The notes beneath the pieces were generated by a model. That model was not told the DNA's origin, searched no databases, and worked only from the letters and a program-made list of their open reading frames with translations. From CAVXUB01 sp963764805 (lineage in GTDB: Bacteria; Actinomycetota; Acidimicrobiia; Acidimicrobiales; Bog-793), in NCBI GenBank assembly GCA_963764805.1, contig CAVXUB010000002.1:1-64000 (forward strand): 64,000 bases of DNA, written 5' to 3'. Positions 34,029-41,263 of this stretch are shown here, piece by piece (position 1 is the stretch's first letter; every line of letters starts with the position of its first letter). Both the position numbers and the translations under genes were made by a program.

Positions 34029-36248
34029 ATGAGGCTGGAGGCATCGCAGGGTGCGGCGGAGGAGCAGGACCTGGTGCGCAGATCTGACAGGGAGAAGGCC
34101 GGCTACTCAAGCGGCGAGGCGTCGCTGACGATCCTCGAAGCTCTCGGCCAGGCCGTCGTGGCAGCCGACGACAGGGGGCGCATCACGTACGCCAACGCCC
34201 ACGTGGAGGCCCTTCTCGGATGGGACCCGCACGAGCTCGTGGGCGAGCCGCTCGTCACCATCATCCCCGAGCGGATGCGGCAGGCGCATCAGGCGGGTTT
34301 CGACGCCTACGTCGCGAGCGGTCGCTCCAAGCTGCTCGGGCGCGTCATCCGGGTCAGCGCCCTGACCGCCTCCGGCACGGAGGTACCTGTCGACCTCGGC
34401 CTGACCGGGCCCGAGCTGGGTTCGCAGAGCCCGTTCGTGGTGGCGACCCTCCGCGACGTCCGCGACCGCATCGACCTCGAACGCCACAGCCAGGTCGTCG
34501 ACAGGATCCTCACCCTGATCACCGAGGAGGGCGCCGACCTCGGCGAGCGTCTCGTCGAGGCGGTCGGAGAGGTCCTCGGCTGGCAGGTGGCCGTGCTCTG
34601 GGCACCGGAGCCGGGCCCTTTGCTCCACGCCCGCGGCTTCTGGCACTCGCCGGACTTCGACGCCCACATCTTCCGCTCCTCCACCGAAGGGCTCGTCCTG
34701 CACCCGGAAGAGGGGATGCCCGGCCGGGTGTTCAGCTACGGCTCTCCGGTGTGGATCCCGGACCTGTCCGACGATCCCGACTTCCCCCGGGCGGACGTGG
34801 CCGTCAAGAGCAGCCTGTCGAGCGGCTTCGCCTTTCCCGTTCGCGTCGGCCGCCAGATCGTCGGCGTGCTCGAGCTCTTCTCCGTCGAGCGCCGGGAGCC
34901 CGACGAGCGGTTGCTCGCTGCGATGGACCTGATAGGTGAACGCCTCGGGGAGCTGATGGTGCGGGCGGAGTCCGAGCGCGAACGGCGGTGGCTGCAAGAG
35001 GAGCAGCAACGGCTTCTCCGGGTGCAGGACTTCCTTCTCGACGCGGCCAGAGCTCTGTCGCGCGCCGACGACTTCGCCGACACCCTCGATCGTCTGGCGC
35101 GTGTGGCGGTCCCTCCGCTGGCCGATCTGTGCCTGATCGACGTGCTCGACGAGAACGGGTCGCTGAAGCGGATGGTGGCGACGCACGCCGATCCGTCCCT
35201 GCAGGACTACGCCGACAAGCTACGCCTCTACCCTCCCGATCATGACGGGCAGCACCCGAGCGTGCGGGCGATCCGGGAACGGTCCTCCCAGATGTCTGAC
35301 CGGATGGCGGACGACTTCCTGGTCCAGACCTCGCGTGACGACCAGCACCTGGAGCTCTTGCACCGCCTCCAGTTCACGTCCTACATGTGCGTGCCACTGC
35401 TCGCCGGCGACCAGGCGCTCGGTTGCCTGACTTTGGTGTCGGCGGGGTCCGGGCGGCGTTTCGGACAGGCGGATCTGCGGATCGCCGAGGAGCTGGCGGG
35501 CCACGCGGCCGCCATCATCGACCGCGCCCGCCACCACGACCGTGAGCGCGAGACCGTCCGCTCACTTCAGGAAGCCTTCCTCCCCAGCCTCTTGCCCTCT
35601 GCCGAGTACCTGGAGATGGCCGCCGCCTACCTGCCGGCCCGTGAAGCCGCCGTAGGCGGCGACTGGTACGACGTGTTCCCGCTCGAGCACGGGAGCTGCA
35701 TCTCGATCGGAGACGTGGCCGGGCACGGGCTGCACTCTGTCGCCGTGATGGCTCAGCTGCGCAACGCGGTCCGGGCTTATGCGGTCGACGACCCATCGCC
35801 GGCGAGCGTGATGGAGCGCCTCAACCGGATGCTGTGCCGGCTCGACCCTGCGGAGACGGCGACGGCGATCGTCGCCATTTGGGATCCCGAGACGCGCACC
35901 TTGCTGCGGACGAGCGCCGGCCATCCGCCGGTGCTGAGGTGCCGGACGGGCGAATTCGGCTACCTGCCTCCCGCCAACAGGGGCCTGATGCTGGGCGTCT
36001 CACCGTCCGCCACCTACACCAACGAACCGAAACTTCTCCGACCGGGCACCACGCTCGTCTTCTATACCGACGGCCTCATCGAGACGCGTGGTCAGGGCAT
36101 CGACGAGACGATGGCGGACCTGCTGTCGTTCGTGCAGGGTTTGTCCGATCTCGCTCCCTCGCCGGTGTGTGCTGAGATCCTCGAATGGCGGTTACGACAG
36201 GGGCGCGTGAACGACGACACCTGCGTGCTGGCGGTCCGCCTCAGCTGA
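34029..36248 (+). CDS. PAS-GAF-GAF-SpoIIE (PP2C) phosphatase
   Basis: A 739-residue cytosolic sensor phosphatase. Residues 30-150 are a PAS domain (ILEALGQAVVAADDRGRITYAN); about 160-320 and 345-500 are two GAF domains (EEGMPGRVFSYGSPVWI; YMCVPLLAGDQALG); 515-739 is a SpoIIE/PP2C phosphatase with its metal-binding acids in AVGGDWYDVF, SIGDVAGHG, FYTDGLIETR and NDDTCVLAV. Relatives (RsbU, RsbP) dephosphorylate the STAS antagonist when a signal reaches PAS/GAF. It starts 48 bases after the STAS gene on the same strand, completing a kinase-antagonist-phosphatase module. Confidence 0.9.
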   Translation: MRLEASQGAAEEQDLVRRSDREKAGYSSGEASLTILEALGQAVVAADDRGRITYANAHVEALLGWDPHELVGEPLVTIIPERMRQAHQAGFDAYVASGRSKLLGRVIRVSALTASGTEVPVDLGLTGPELGSQSPFVVATLRDVRDRIDLERHSQVVDRILTLITEEGADLGERLVEAVGEVLGWQVAVLWAPEPGPLLHARGFWHSPDFDAHIFRSSTEGLVLHPEEGMPGRVFSYGSPVWIPDLSDDPDFPRADVAVKSSLSSGFAFPVRVGRQIVGVLELFSVERREPDERLLAAMDLIGERLGELMVRAESERERRWLQEEQQRLLRVQDFLLDAARALSRADDFADTLDRLARVAVPPLADLCLIDVLDENGSLKRMVATHADPSLQDYADKLRLYPPDHDGQHPSVRAIRERSSQMSDRMADDFLVQTSRDDQHLELLHRLQFTSYMCVPLLAGDQALGCLTLVSAGSGRRFGQADLRIAEELAGHAAAIIDRARHHDRERETVRSLQEAFLPSLLPSAEYLEMAAAYLPAREAAVGGDWYDVFPLEHGSCISIGDVAGHGLHSVAVMAQLRNAVRAYAVDDPSPASVMERLNRMLCRLDPAETATAIVAIWDPETRTLLRTSAGHPPVLRCRTGEFGYLPPANRGLMLGVSPSATYTNEPKLLRPGTTLVFYTDGLIETRGQGIDETMADLLSFVQGLSDLAPSPVCAEILEWRLRQGRVNDDTCVLAVRLS

Positions 36249-36301
36249 GTTGGGTTCGGGCCGGTTGTCGCCGGGCCTTCGCCGGGCCCCTCGGAAGGAA
36301 G

Positions 36302-36874
36302 CTATTGGCCTACCCGCCCGTCGATCCTTTCCCGGATCAGGTCGGCGTGCCCGCAATGTCGGGCGTACTCCTCGATCATGTGGACGAGCACCTCGCGAAG
36401 AGAGATCTCCTCGCCGGGCGGCTTGAACAGCTTCCCTGTGACATCGAGGCTCGGCGCCTCCTCTACGAAACGCTCCGCGTTGGCCACCTCCTCCCTCCAC
36501 AGCCGCCACGCCTCCTCGACCAGCGCCGGATCTCCGATGGCGCCGTTGAAGTCGCGGTCCCCATCGTCCTCGCTCGGGAAGATCTGCCGGACGCCCTCCC
36601 CGCCGAGCACCATCCGGAACCAGAAGCGCTCCACGTCGGCCATGTGACGTATCAGGCCGAGGAGCGACATGTTCGACGGCGGCACGGAACGAAGTGCCAG
36701 CTGCTCGCCGGTCAGCCCCTGGCACTTCAGCTCGAGAGTCTGCCTGTACCCGTGCAGGTATTCCTTGAGGGTGTCCACCTCGGTGAAGGTCCGCCGCTCC
36801 ACACGTGGGTCGTCCTCGGGGCGGACGAACATGTTGCTCCAGGCGAACGTCCTCTCGGTCACTTCATCGCTCAT
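36302..36874 (-). CDS. DinB-family protein (first of two)
   Basis: A 190-residue four-helix-bundle protein of the DinB/DUF664 type: LEYLHGYRQTLELKCQGL-like start (KEYLHGYRQTLELKC), SLLGLIRHMADVERFWFR with the first metal histidine, and REVLVHMIEEYARHCGHADLIRE with the last two. Three histidines in this layout bind a divalent metal; relatives act in thiol-dependent transfer reactions (bacillithiol or mycothiol), so a mycothiol-dependent role is possible. The ATG at 36874 is chosen by family length. A second, related copy lies 120 bases away on the same strand. Confidence 0.85.
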   Translation of the reverse strand: MSDEVTERTFAWSNMFVRPEDDPRVERRTFTEVDTLKEYLHGYRQTLELKCQGLTGEQLALRSVPPSNMSLLGLIRHMADVERFWFRMVLGGEGVRQIFPSEDDGDRDFNGAIGDPALVEEAWRLWREEVANAERFVEEAPSLDVTGKLFKPPGEEISLREVLVHMIEEYARHCGHADLIRERIDGRVGQ

Positions 36875-36997
36875 CCCGCGAGTCTTGCGCGTGGCCGGCC
36901 CTCTATCCTCTCGATCTGTCTTGCAGCAACGCACGCTCCACGTGGACTGCTGCACAGGGGATGCGCGCCGCCGCCGGCGAGACAGGCGAGCCTCCTC

Positions 36998-37555
36998 TCA
37001 GACCGGATCCTCGCCCACCAGGCCGTCGACGGACTCCCTGATGAGATCGGCGTGCCCGACGTGGCGGGCGTACTCCTCGATCATGTCCATGAGCATCCTG
37101 CGAAGGCTCGGCGACCCGCCCCGCGGCCATGAGAAGGCAGCCCGAGTGTCTAGTCCGGTATCGCTGGACAGCACCTGGGCCACATGAGAGCGGGAGCGTG
37201 CGCAAGCCGTTTGCCACAGCGCGACCAGCTCCTCGGGAGAGTCCTCGCCGGCGGAGTTCCAGTCCCAGTCGGGATCCGATTCGAAGTCAGCGGTTCCGAA
37301 GGGGGCCGGCCGCTCCTCGCCGAGCAACTTGACCGTGAACCAGTCATCCTCCACGAGCGCCATGTGCTTGAGCAGCCCGCCCAGTGTGATGCTCGACGGC
37401 GCCAGCTTCTGGCGCATGCCGGCAGCGTCGAGACCGCCGCATTTCCAGGCCAGGTAGCCACGCTGGCGCTCGAGCGAGCCGAGCAGCGTGTCTGTCTCAC
37501 TTCCGGCCATTGGCGGTCCGGACGGTAGCTGTGTGGTCCTTGTCTGCTCGGTCAT
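36998..37555 (-). CDS. DinB-family protein (second of two)
   Basis: A 185-residue paralogue of the neighbouring DinB protein: LGSLERQRGYLAWKCGGL, TLGGLLKHMALVEDDWF and RRMLMDMIEEYARHVGHADLIRE keep the three metal histidines. The two proteins share the C-terminal MIEEYARHxGHADLIRE block almost unchanged, so they arose by tandem duplication. The start at 37555 gives the family length. It is divergent from a WYL regulator 60 bases away, which may control both DinB genes. Confidence 0.85.
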   Translation of the reverse strand: MTEQTRTTQLPSGPPMAGSETDTLLGSLERQRGYLAWKCGGLDAAGMRQKLAPSSITLGGLLKHMALVEDDWFTVKLLGEERPAPFGTADFESDPDWDWNSAGEDSPEELVALWQTACARSRSHVAQVLSSDTGLDTRAAFSWPRGGSPSLRRMLMDMIEEYARHVGHADLIRESVDGLVGEDPV

Positions 37556-37602
37556 GTAGTGGAGGGTAAAGCAGATCCAGGACGATTTCCGTCCGGAAGA
37601 AT

Positions 37603-37608
37603 TAGGCT
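37603..37608 (+). promoter_or_regulatory. -10 element of a leaderless WYL-regulator transcript
   Basis: TAGGCT ends seven bases before the ATG at 37616, the spacing that puts the transcription start at or beside the start codon. No ribosome site lies before the ATG, which supports a leaderless message. No good -35 is visible. Confidence 0.4.
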
Positions 37609-37615
37609 CGACCGG

Positions 37616-38674
37616 ATGACGGGCACGGACGCGATGGCCGCCGGCAGCCCGGCGGCGCGGGCATTGATGGTGCTGGAGATGATCCAGGACAGCCCAGGCA
37701 TCACGGCCCAGCGTCTCGCCGACCGGATGGGGGTGACCGAGCGGGCGGTGCGCCGGTCGGTCGCCACCCTCCGCGACGCTGGGATCCCGATCGAGTCCGC
37801 GACCGGCCGCTACGGCGGGTACCGCATCGGACGGGGTCTCCGCCTCGCACCTCTGATGTTCAGCCCGGCGGAGGCAATGGGTCTGGTGATGGCGGTCCTG
37901 GAGGGCCATCGTGGCGCCGCCGACCCGGCTGACATCGTCGGCGGGGCGCTTGCCAAGATCCTTCGTGTGCTGCCCGTCGCTCTCGGAGAACCGGTCCGTG
38001 CGTACCGGGCTGCGGCGAGTGCCCGGGAGGCGCAGCGGGGGTCCGAGGCGGATGAACCTTCAAGGCCCGATCCCGCAGTCGTGGCTGAGCTTCTCGGAGC
38101 CTGCAACCGCTCGCAGCGGGTGCGTGTCTTGTACCAGCTCCAGGGCCCCGTCGAGCCGGGCCGGACGGCCGCTCGCCCGATGGACGTCGACCCCTGGTCG
38201 GTCGTCTTGCGCCACAGCCGCTGGTATCTCCTCTGCTGGTCTCAGCGGGCGGGCGACCGCCGAGTCCTGCGGGTCGACCGGATCAAGACGGTGACCCTGA
38301 CGGCGCATTACTTCCGGCCTCCGGAGGAGCTCGATGCTCTGCGCCTGCTCGAGGAGCAGCTTTCATCTGGCTGGCCCTACCCGGTCGAGGTGCTGATCGA
38401 GGCACCGGTGCGGGAGGCTGCACGCCATCTCCCGCGTAGCCTCGGATCTCTGGAGCCGGTCGACGAGACCGCATGCCGGCTAGTTGGAAGCACGGAGAAC
38501 ATCCACTGGTACGCGAGGCGCCTGGCTGTGCTCCCGATGGCATGGCGGGTGGTGCAGTCCGAAGAGCTGCGTCATGCCGTGCTGGCCCTGGCCAGCCACG
38601 TATCGGCCGCCGCAGGCCAGCCTCGGCTCAGCCCGGGTCGACGTCGAGCTTCCGGCCGGCGATCGACCGCCTGA
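37616..38674 (+). CDS. HTH-WYL transcriptional regulator
   Basis: A 352-residue regulator. Residues about 12-70 are an HTH_11-like winged helix (ALMVLEMIQDSPGITAQRLADRMGVTERAVRRSVATL, read in parts, ending RYGGYRIG). Residues about 160-235 hold the WYL-type fold (RPMDVDPWSVVLRHSRWYLLCWSQ, where the name triad appears as WYL in SRWYLLC), and a WCX extension follows (HWYARRLAVLP). WYL domains bind nucleotides or nucleic acid and mostly act in stress responses. It faces the DinB pair across 60 bases. The 3' end overlaps the convergent RpiR gene by 47 bases. Confidence 0.85.
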   Translation: MTGTDAMAAGSPAARALMVLEMIQDSPGITAQRLADRMGVTERAVRRSVATLRDAGIPIESATGRYGGYRIGRGLRLAPLMFSPAEAMGLVMAVLEGHRGAADPADIVGGALAKILRVLPVALGEPVRAYRAAASAREAQRGSEADEPSRPDPAVVAELLGACNRSQRVRVLYQLQGPVEPGRTAARPMDVDPWSVVLRHSRWYLLCWSQRAGDRRVLRVDRIKTVTLTAHYFRPPEELDALRLLEEQLSSGWPYPVEVLIEAPVREAARHLPRSLGSLEPVDETACRLVGSTENIHWYARRLAVLPMAWRVVQSEELRHAVLALASHVSAAAGQPRLSPGRRRASGRRSTA

Positions 38675-39485
38675 GCTCGTTGAGCTTGTCCACCGATCGC
38701 TCCGCACGATCGGCGGATTCCGCTGCTACGGCGAGGACCAGCGCCTCGATCAGGACGACAGTGACGCCGTGGGAGGCGAACATCCCGGGCATGCCGCGTC
38801 CCGCCGACAAGGTGGCGCGGATGGCGCGCGCCTCGGGCACCGCCACGACATCGGTGACAAGGACGACGCTGGCGCCGACCGCCGCGGCGTGCTCGAGGAG
38901 AGCCCGCACGTGGGGGTGGAGGCGGCCGTAAGCCAACGTCACCACCACGTCGCCCTCCTCGATCGACAGCAGCTCGTCGGCATGGTCGGTTCCTGCGTGC
39001 GTGAAGGCTCCCGATCTGCGGCCGAGGCGCCGGGAGAAGAAGGCGCCGTACTCGGCGAGGTGGCTGGAGGGACCTGTGCCTGCCCACCAGATGCGCGGAG
39101 CGCCGGCCATCAGCTCGACGGCCGTGGCGAACTGCGACTCCGAGAGGCTTCGGGAGACGGCCGCCAGGGACTGCTGCTGGCGGTCGAGGGCTGAGCGCAG
39201 CTGATCCTGCGGACGCCCTGCCACTTCGATCGTCGCCCGGAGGGCTTGGTCGATCGGCACGTCCGCCACCACCGACACCGCCCGCCGCAGCTCCCTGAAG
39301 CTCTCGAAACCAAGCGATTTCGCGGTCCGGACTACCGTCGCGTCGCTCGTCCCGGTGGCCTCTCCCACTTCCCGGGCCGACATCGCACCTGCTCGGGTCC
39401 CTACCGAGACGAGATACTCGCCGACGGCCCGCTCCGCAGCGCTCGAGAGGTGTGGCAAGCGGTCCCGTATTGCGGTAGTGTTCAC
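38628..39485 (-). CDS. MurR/RpiR-family transcriptional regulator
   Basis: A 285-residue regulator. Residues 1-75 form an HTH_6 domain (LSSAAERAVGEYLV, MSAREVGEATGTSDATVVRTAKSLGFESF). Residues about 110-245 are a SIS sugar-phosphate domain (APRIWWAGTGPSSHLAEYG, EEGDVVVTLAYG). RpiR proteins sense sugar phosphates. The start GTG at 39485 lies six bases after TAAGAT, so the mRNA is probably leaderless, and a 16-base palindrome sits in the promoter, suggesting autoregulation. It is divergent from a COG4280-like membrane protein, the likely second target. Confidence 0.85.
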   Translation of the reverse strand: MNTTAIRDRLPHLSSAAERAVGEYLVSVGTRAGAMSAREVGEATGTSDATVVRTAKSLGFESFRELRRAVSVVADVPIDQALRATIEVAGRPQDQLRSALDRQQQSLAAVSRSLSESQFATAVELMAGAPRIWWAGTGPSSHLAEYGAFFSRRLGRRSGAFTHAGTDHADELLSIEEGDVVVTLAYGRLHPHVRALLEHAAAVGASVVLVTDVVAVPEARAIRATLSAGRGMPGMFASHGVTVVLIEALVLAVAAESADRAERSVDKLNELRRSIAGRKLDVDPG

Positions 39486-39491
39486 GACATG

Positions 39492-39519
39492 ATCTTACCC
39501 GCGTGTAGCGATCGCTACA
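39492..39519 (-). promoter_or_regulatory. RpiR promoter with perfect palindromic operator
   Basis: On the minus strand TAAGAT (39492-39497) is a -10 six bases before the GTG start of the RpiR gene. TGTAGCGATCGCTACA (39504-39519), a perfect 16-base palindrome, fills the spacer and the -35 position. Binding there would shut the promoter and could also affect the divergent membrane-protein gene that starts at 39554. Confidence 0.65.
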
Positions 39520-39553
39520 TCGACACGGACCTCGATCTCGGCGGCCGCGCCTC

Positions 39554-40351
39554 GTGACCAGCCTCGTCTTCCTCCTGATCGCCGTGGGACTGGCGTCGGC
39601 GGTCGAGATGGTGGAAGCGCTGACCATCGTCCTTGCCGTCGGGATCACCCGCGGCTGGCGCTCGACGATGCTCGGCGTCGGCGCCGCCCTCGTCGTCCTC
39701 GGAGCCACGGTGGCGATCCTCGGGCCGTCGGTGGCGCGGCTGCCGCTCTCCAGCCTGCGCCTCGTGATCGGTGCCCTGCTGCTGGTGTTCGGCCTGCAGT
39801 GGCTGCGCAAGGCCATCCTCAGAGCGAGCGGCTACAAGGCGTTGCACGACGAGGACGAGATCTTCGCCCGCCAGCAGTCCTCCGCCCGTGCCGCCGGTCC
39901 CGCTGGTTCCGCCGGTCCGGGCGCGACGGGTGATCGGCGCGTCGACTGGTACTCGTTCACGGTCGCCTTCAAGGGCGTGTTCCTGGAGGGACTGGAAGTC
40001 GCCTTCATCGTCGTCACGTTCGGCGCCGCGCAGCACCGCATCGCGCAAGCGGCAATCGGCTCGGGCGTGGCCCTCGTGGTGGTGCTGGTCGCCGGTGTGC
40101 TGGCGAAGGGACCGCTGAGCCGGGTCCCGGAGAACACGCTCAAGTTCACGGTCGGGCTCCTGTTGACGTCGTTCGGGACGTTTTGGGCGGGTGAGGGCGC
40201 AGGGGTCCGTTGGCCGGGATCGGACCTGGCGCTCCTCGTGTTGCTCGGCTTCGCAGCGGGTGTCAGCGCGCTGCTCGTCACGGCCCTCCGCCAACAGCGC
40301 CAACGGGCGGCTCGGGCGGACAATGCGGCCAAGGCGGAGGTGGCGGCGTGA
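39554..40351 (+). CDS. COG4280-type integral membrane protein
   Basis: A 265-residue protein with seven or so membrane helices. The first helix has SAVEMVEALTIVLAVG and the central one FKGVFLEGLEVAFIVVTFG, paired acidic-helix motifs (E-x-x-E and E-G-L-E) like those of FTR1-type iron permeases and of the COG4280 group. A soluble Gly/Ala/Pro loop (residues 110-130) splits the two halves, which look like an internal duplication. Metal or ion transport is suggested by the motifs but not shown. GTG start at 39554. The next small gene overlaps it by four bases (GTGA). Confidence 0.65.
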   Translation: MTSLVFLLIAVGLASAVEMVEALTIVLAVGITRGWRSTMLGVGAALVVLGATVAILGPSVARLPLSSLRLVIGALLLVFGLQWLRKAILRASGYKALHDEDEIFARQQSSARAAGPAGSAGPGATGDRRVDWYSFTVAFKGVFLEGLEVAFIVVTFGAAQHRIAQAAIGSGVALVVVLVAGVLAKGPLSRVPENTLKFTVGLLLTSFGTFWAGEGAGVRWPGSDLALLVLLGFAAGVSALLVTALRQQRQRAARADNAAKAEVAA

Positions 40352-40575
40352 AGCACATCGTGGCGTTCGGGAAGTTCTGGTACGACTTCGTGATCGGCGA
40401 CGACTGGCGGGTAGCCGTCACCGTCGTGGCCGCCCTCGGCGTCGCCGCCCTGCTCGCCCACAACGGGGTCCGCTGGGCGGCTTGGGTCCTCCTGCCGCTG
40501 GCGGTTGTAGGCGCCCTGGCGATGTCACTGTGGAGGGCGACGCGGGCTGATCGGGCGTCGGCTCGGCCCCGATGA
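40348..40575 (+). CDS. Small two-helix membrane protein
   Basis: A 75-residue protein: VKHIVAFGKFWYDFVIGDDW, a helix VAVTVVAALGVAALLAHNGV and a second helix WAAWVLLPLAVVGALAMSLW. I do not recognise a domain, though the FxxDFVxGDDWxxA pattern recurs in short actinobacterial membrane proteins next to transporters. The GTG start overlaps the previous stop by four bases (GTGA), so the two are translated together and may be partners in one membrane complex. Confidence 0.65.
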   Translation: MKHIVAFGKFWYDFVIGDDWRVAVTVVAALGVAALLAHNGVRWAAWVLLPLAVVGALAMSLWRATRADRASARPR

Positions 40576-40701
40576 CGATCGGTCTCGTCACCGGCAGGGA
40601 TCATTCACCGAGGGTCGGCATCGTCGCCCTCTGACGGCACTTCGCCGCCGCCTCCAGCCGTCGCCACCGCCGGCGAGGTCCGCCGCCTCGAGCGGGCCCT
40701 C

Positions 40702-41242
40702 GTGCGCAACCCGGTCGCCGACGGGCTCCTCGACCTCGCTCGGCGATTGCAGCTGCCGGACTGGTACCTCGGTGCCGGCGCTGTGGCGCAGACGGTGTGG
40801 AACCTGCAGCACGGGCGCCACCCGGCGGCCGGCATCAAGGACTACGACCTCGTCTACTTCGACACGTCCGACCTCGAGCGCGGCGTACGAGCGGCAGGTG
40901 GAGGAGCAGGTCCGTGCGGCGGCTTCGGCGGCGGGCCTCGATGTCGAGATCGACATCAAGAACGAGGCACGGGTGCATCTGTGGTACGGGGAGCGTTTCG
41001 GGAAGGAGATCGAGCCGTACCGCTCGAGCGCGGAGGCGATCGCCACCTGGCCGACGAGCGCCTCGTGCGTGGGGGTGCGCCGAGACGAGAGCGGCATCGC
41101 GGTTTGAGCACCATACGGGTTGGCCGACCTGATGGCGATGGTCGTGCGGCCCAACAAGCTCCTCGTGACCCGAGACGTCTACGAGGCGAAGGTCGCCCGC
41201 TGGACGGCCGAGTGGCCACGTCTCCGGGTGATCGCCTGGTAG
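40702..41242 (+). pseudogene. Nucleotidyltransferase-like (NTP_transf_6) gene, interrupted
   Basis: Pieces of one family-type protein in order: LQLPDWYLGAGAVAQTVWNLQHGR, IKDYDLVYFD, then after a one-base shift near 40880 VEIDIKNEARVHLWYGERFG and WPTSASCVGVRRD, then an in-frame TGA (41105-41107), then APYGLADLMAMVVRPN to WPRLRVIAW and TAG at 41240-41242. This is the PF06042 nucleotidyltransferase-like fold, with D-Y-D as acidic pair. The start is unclear: GTG 40702 is used, but family-like sequence begins about 20 codons earlier without a start codon. The shift may be a sequencing error; the stop needs a separate explanation. Confidence 0.65.
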
Positions 41243-41263
41243 CTGCCTGCAGTTCAGGGCTGC

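Noticed and set aside
41105..41107. Selenocysteine codon in the nucleotidyltransferase-like gene
   Set aside because: No stem-loop of SECIS type directly follows, family members have no cysteine or selenocysteine there, and the gene also carries a frameshift.
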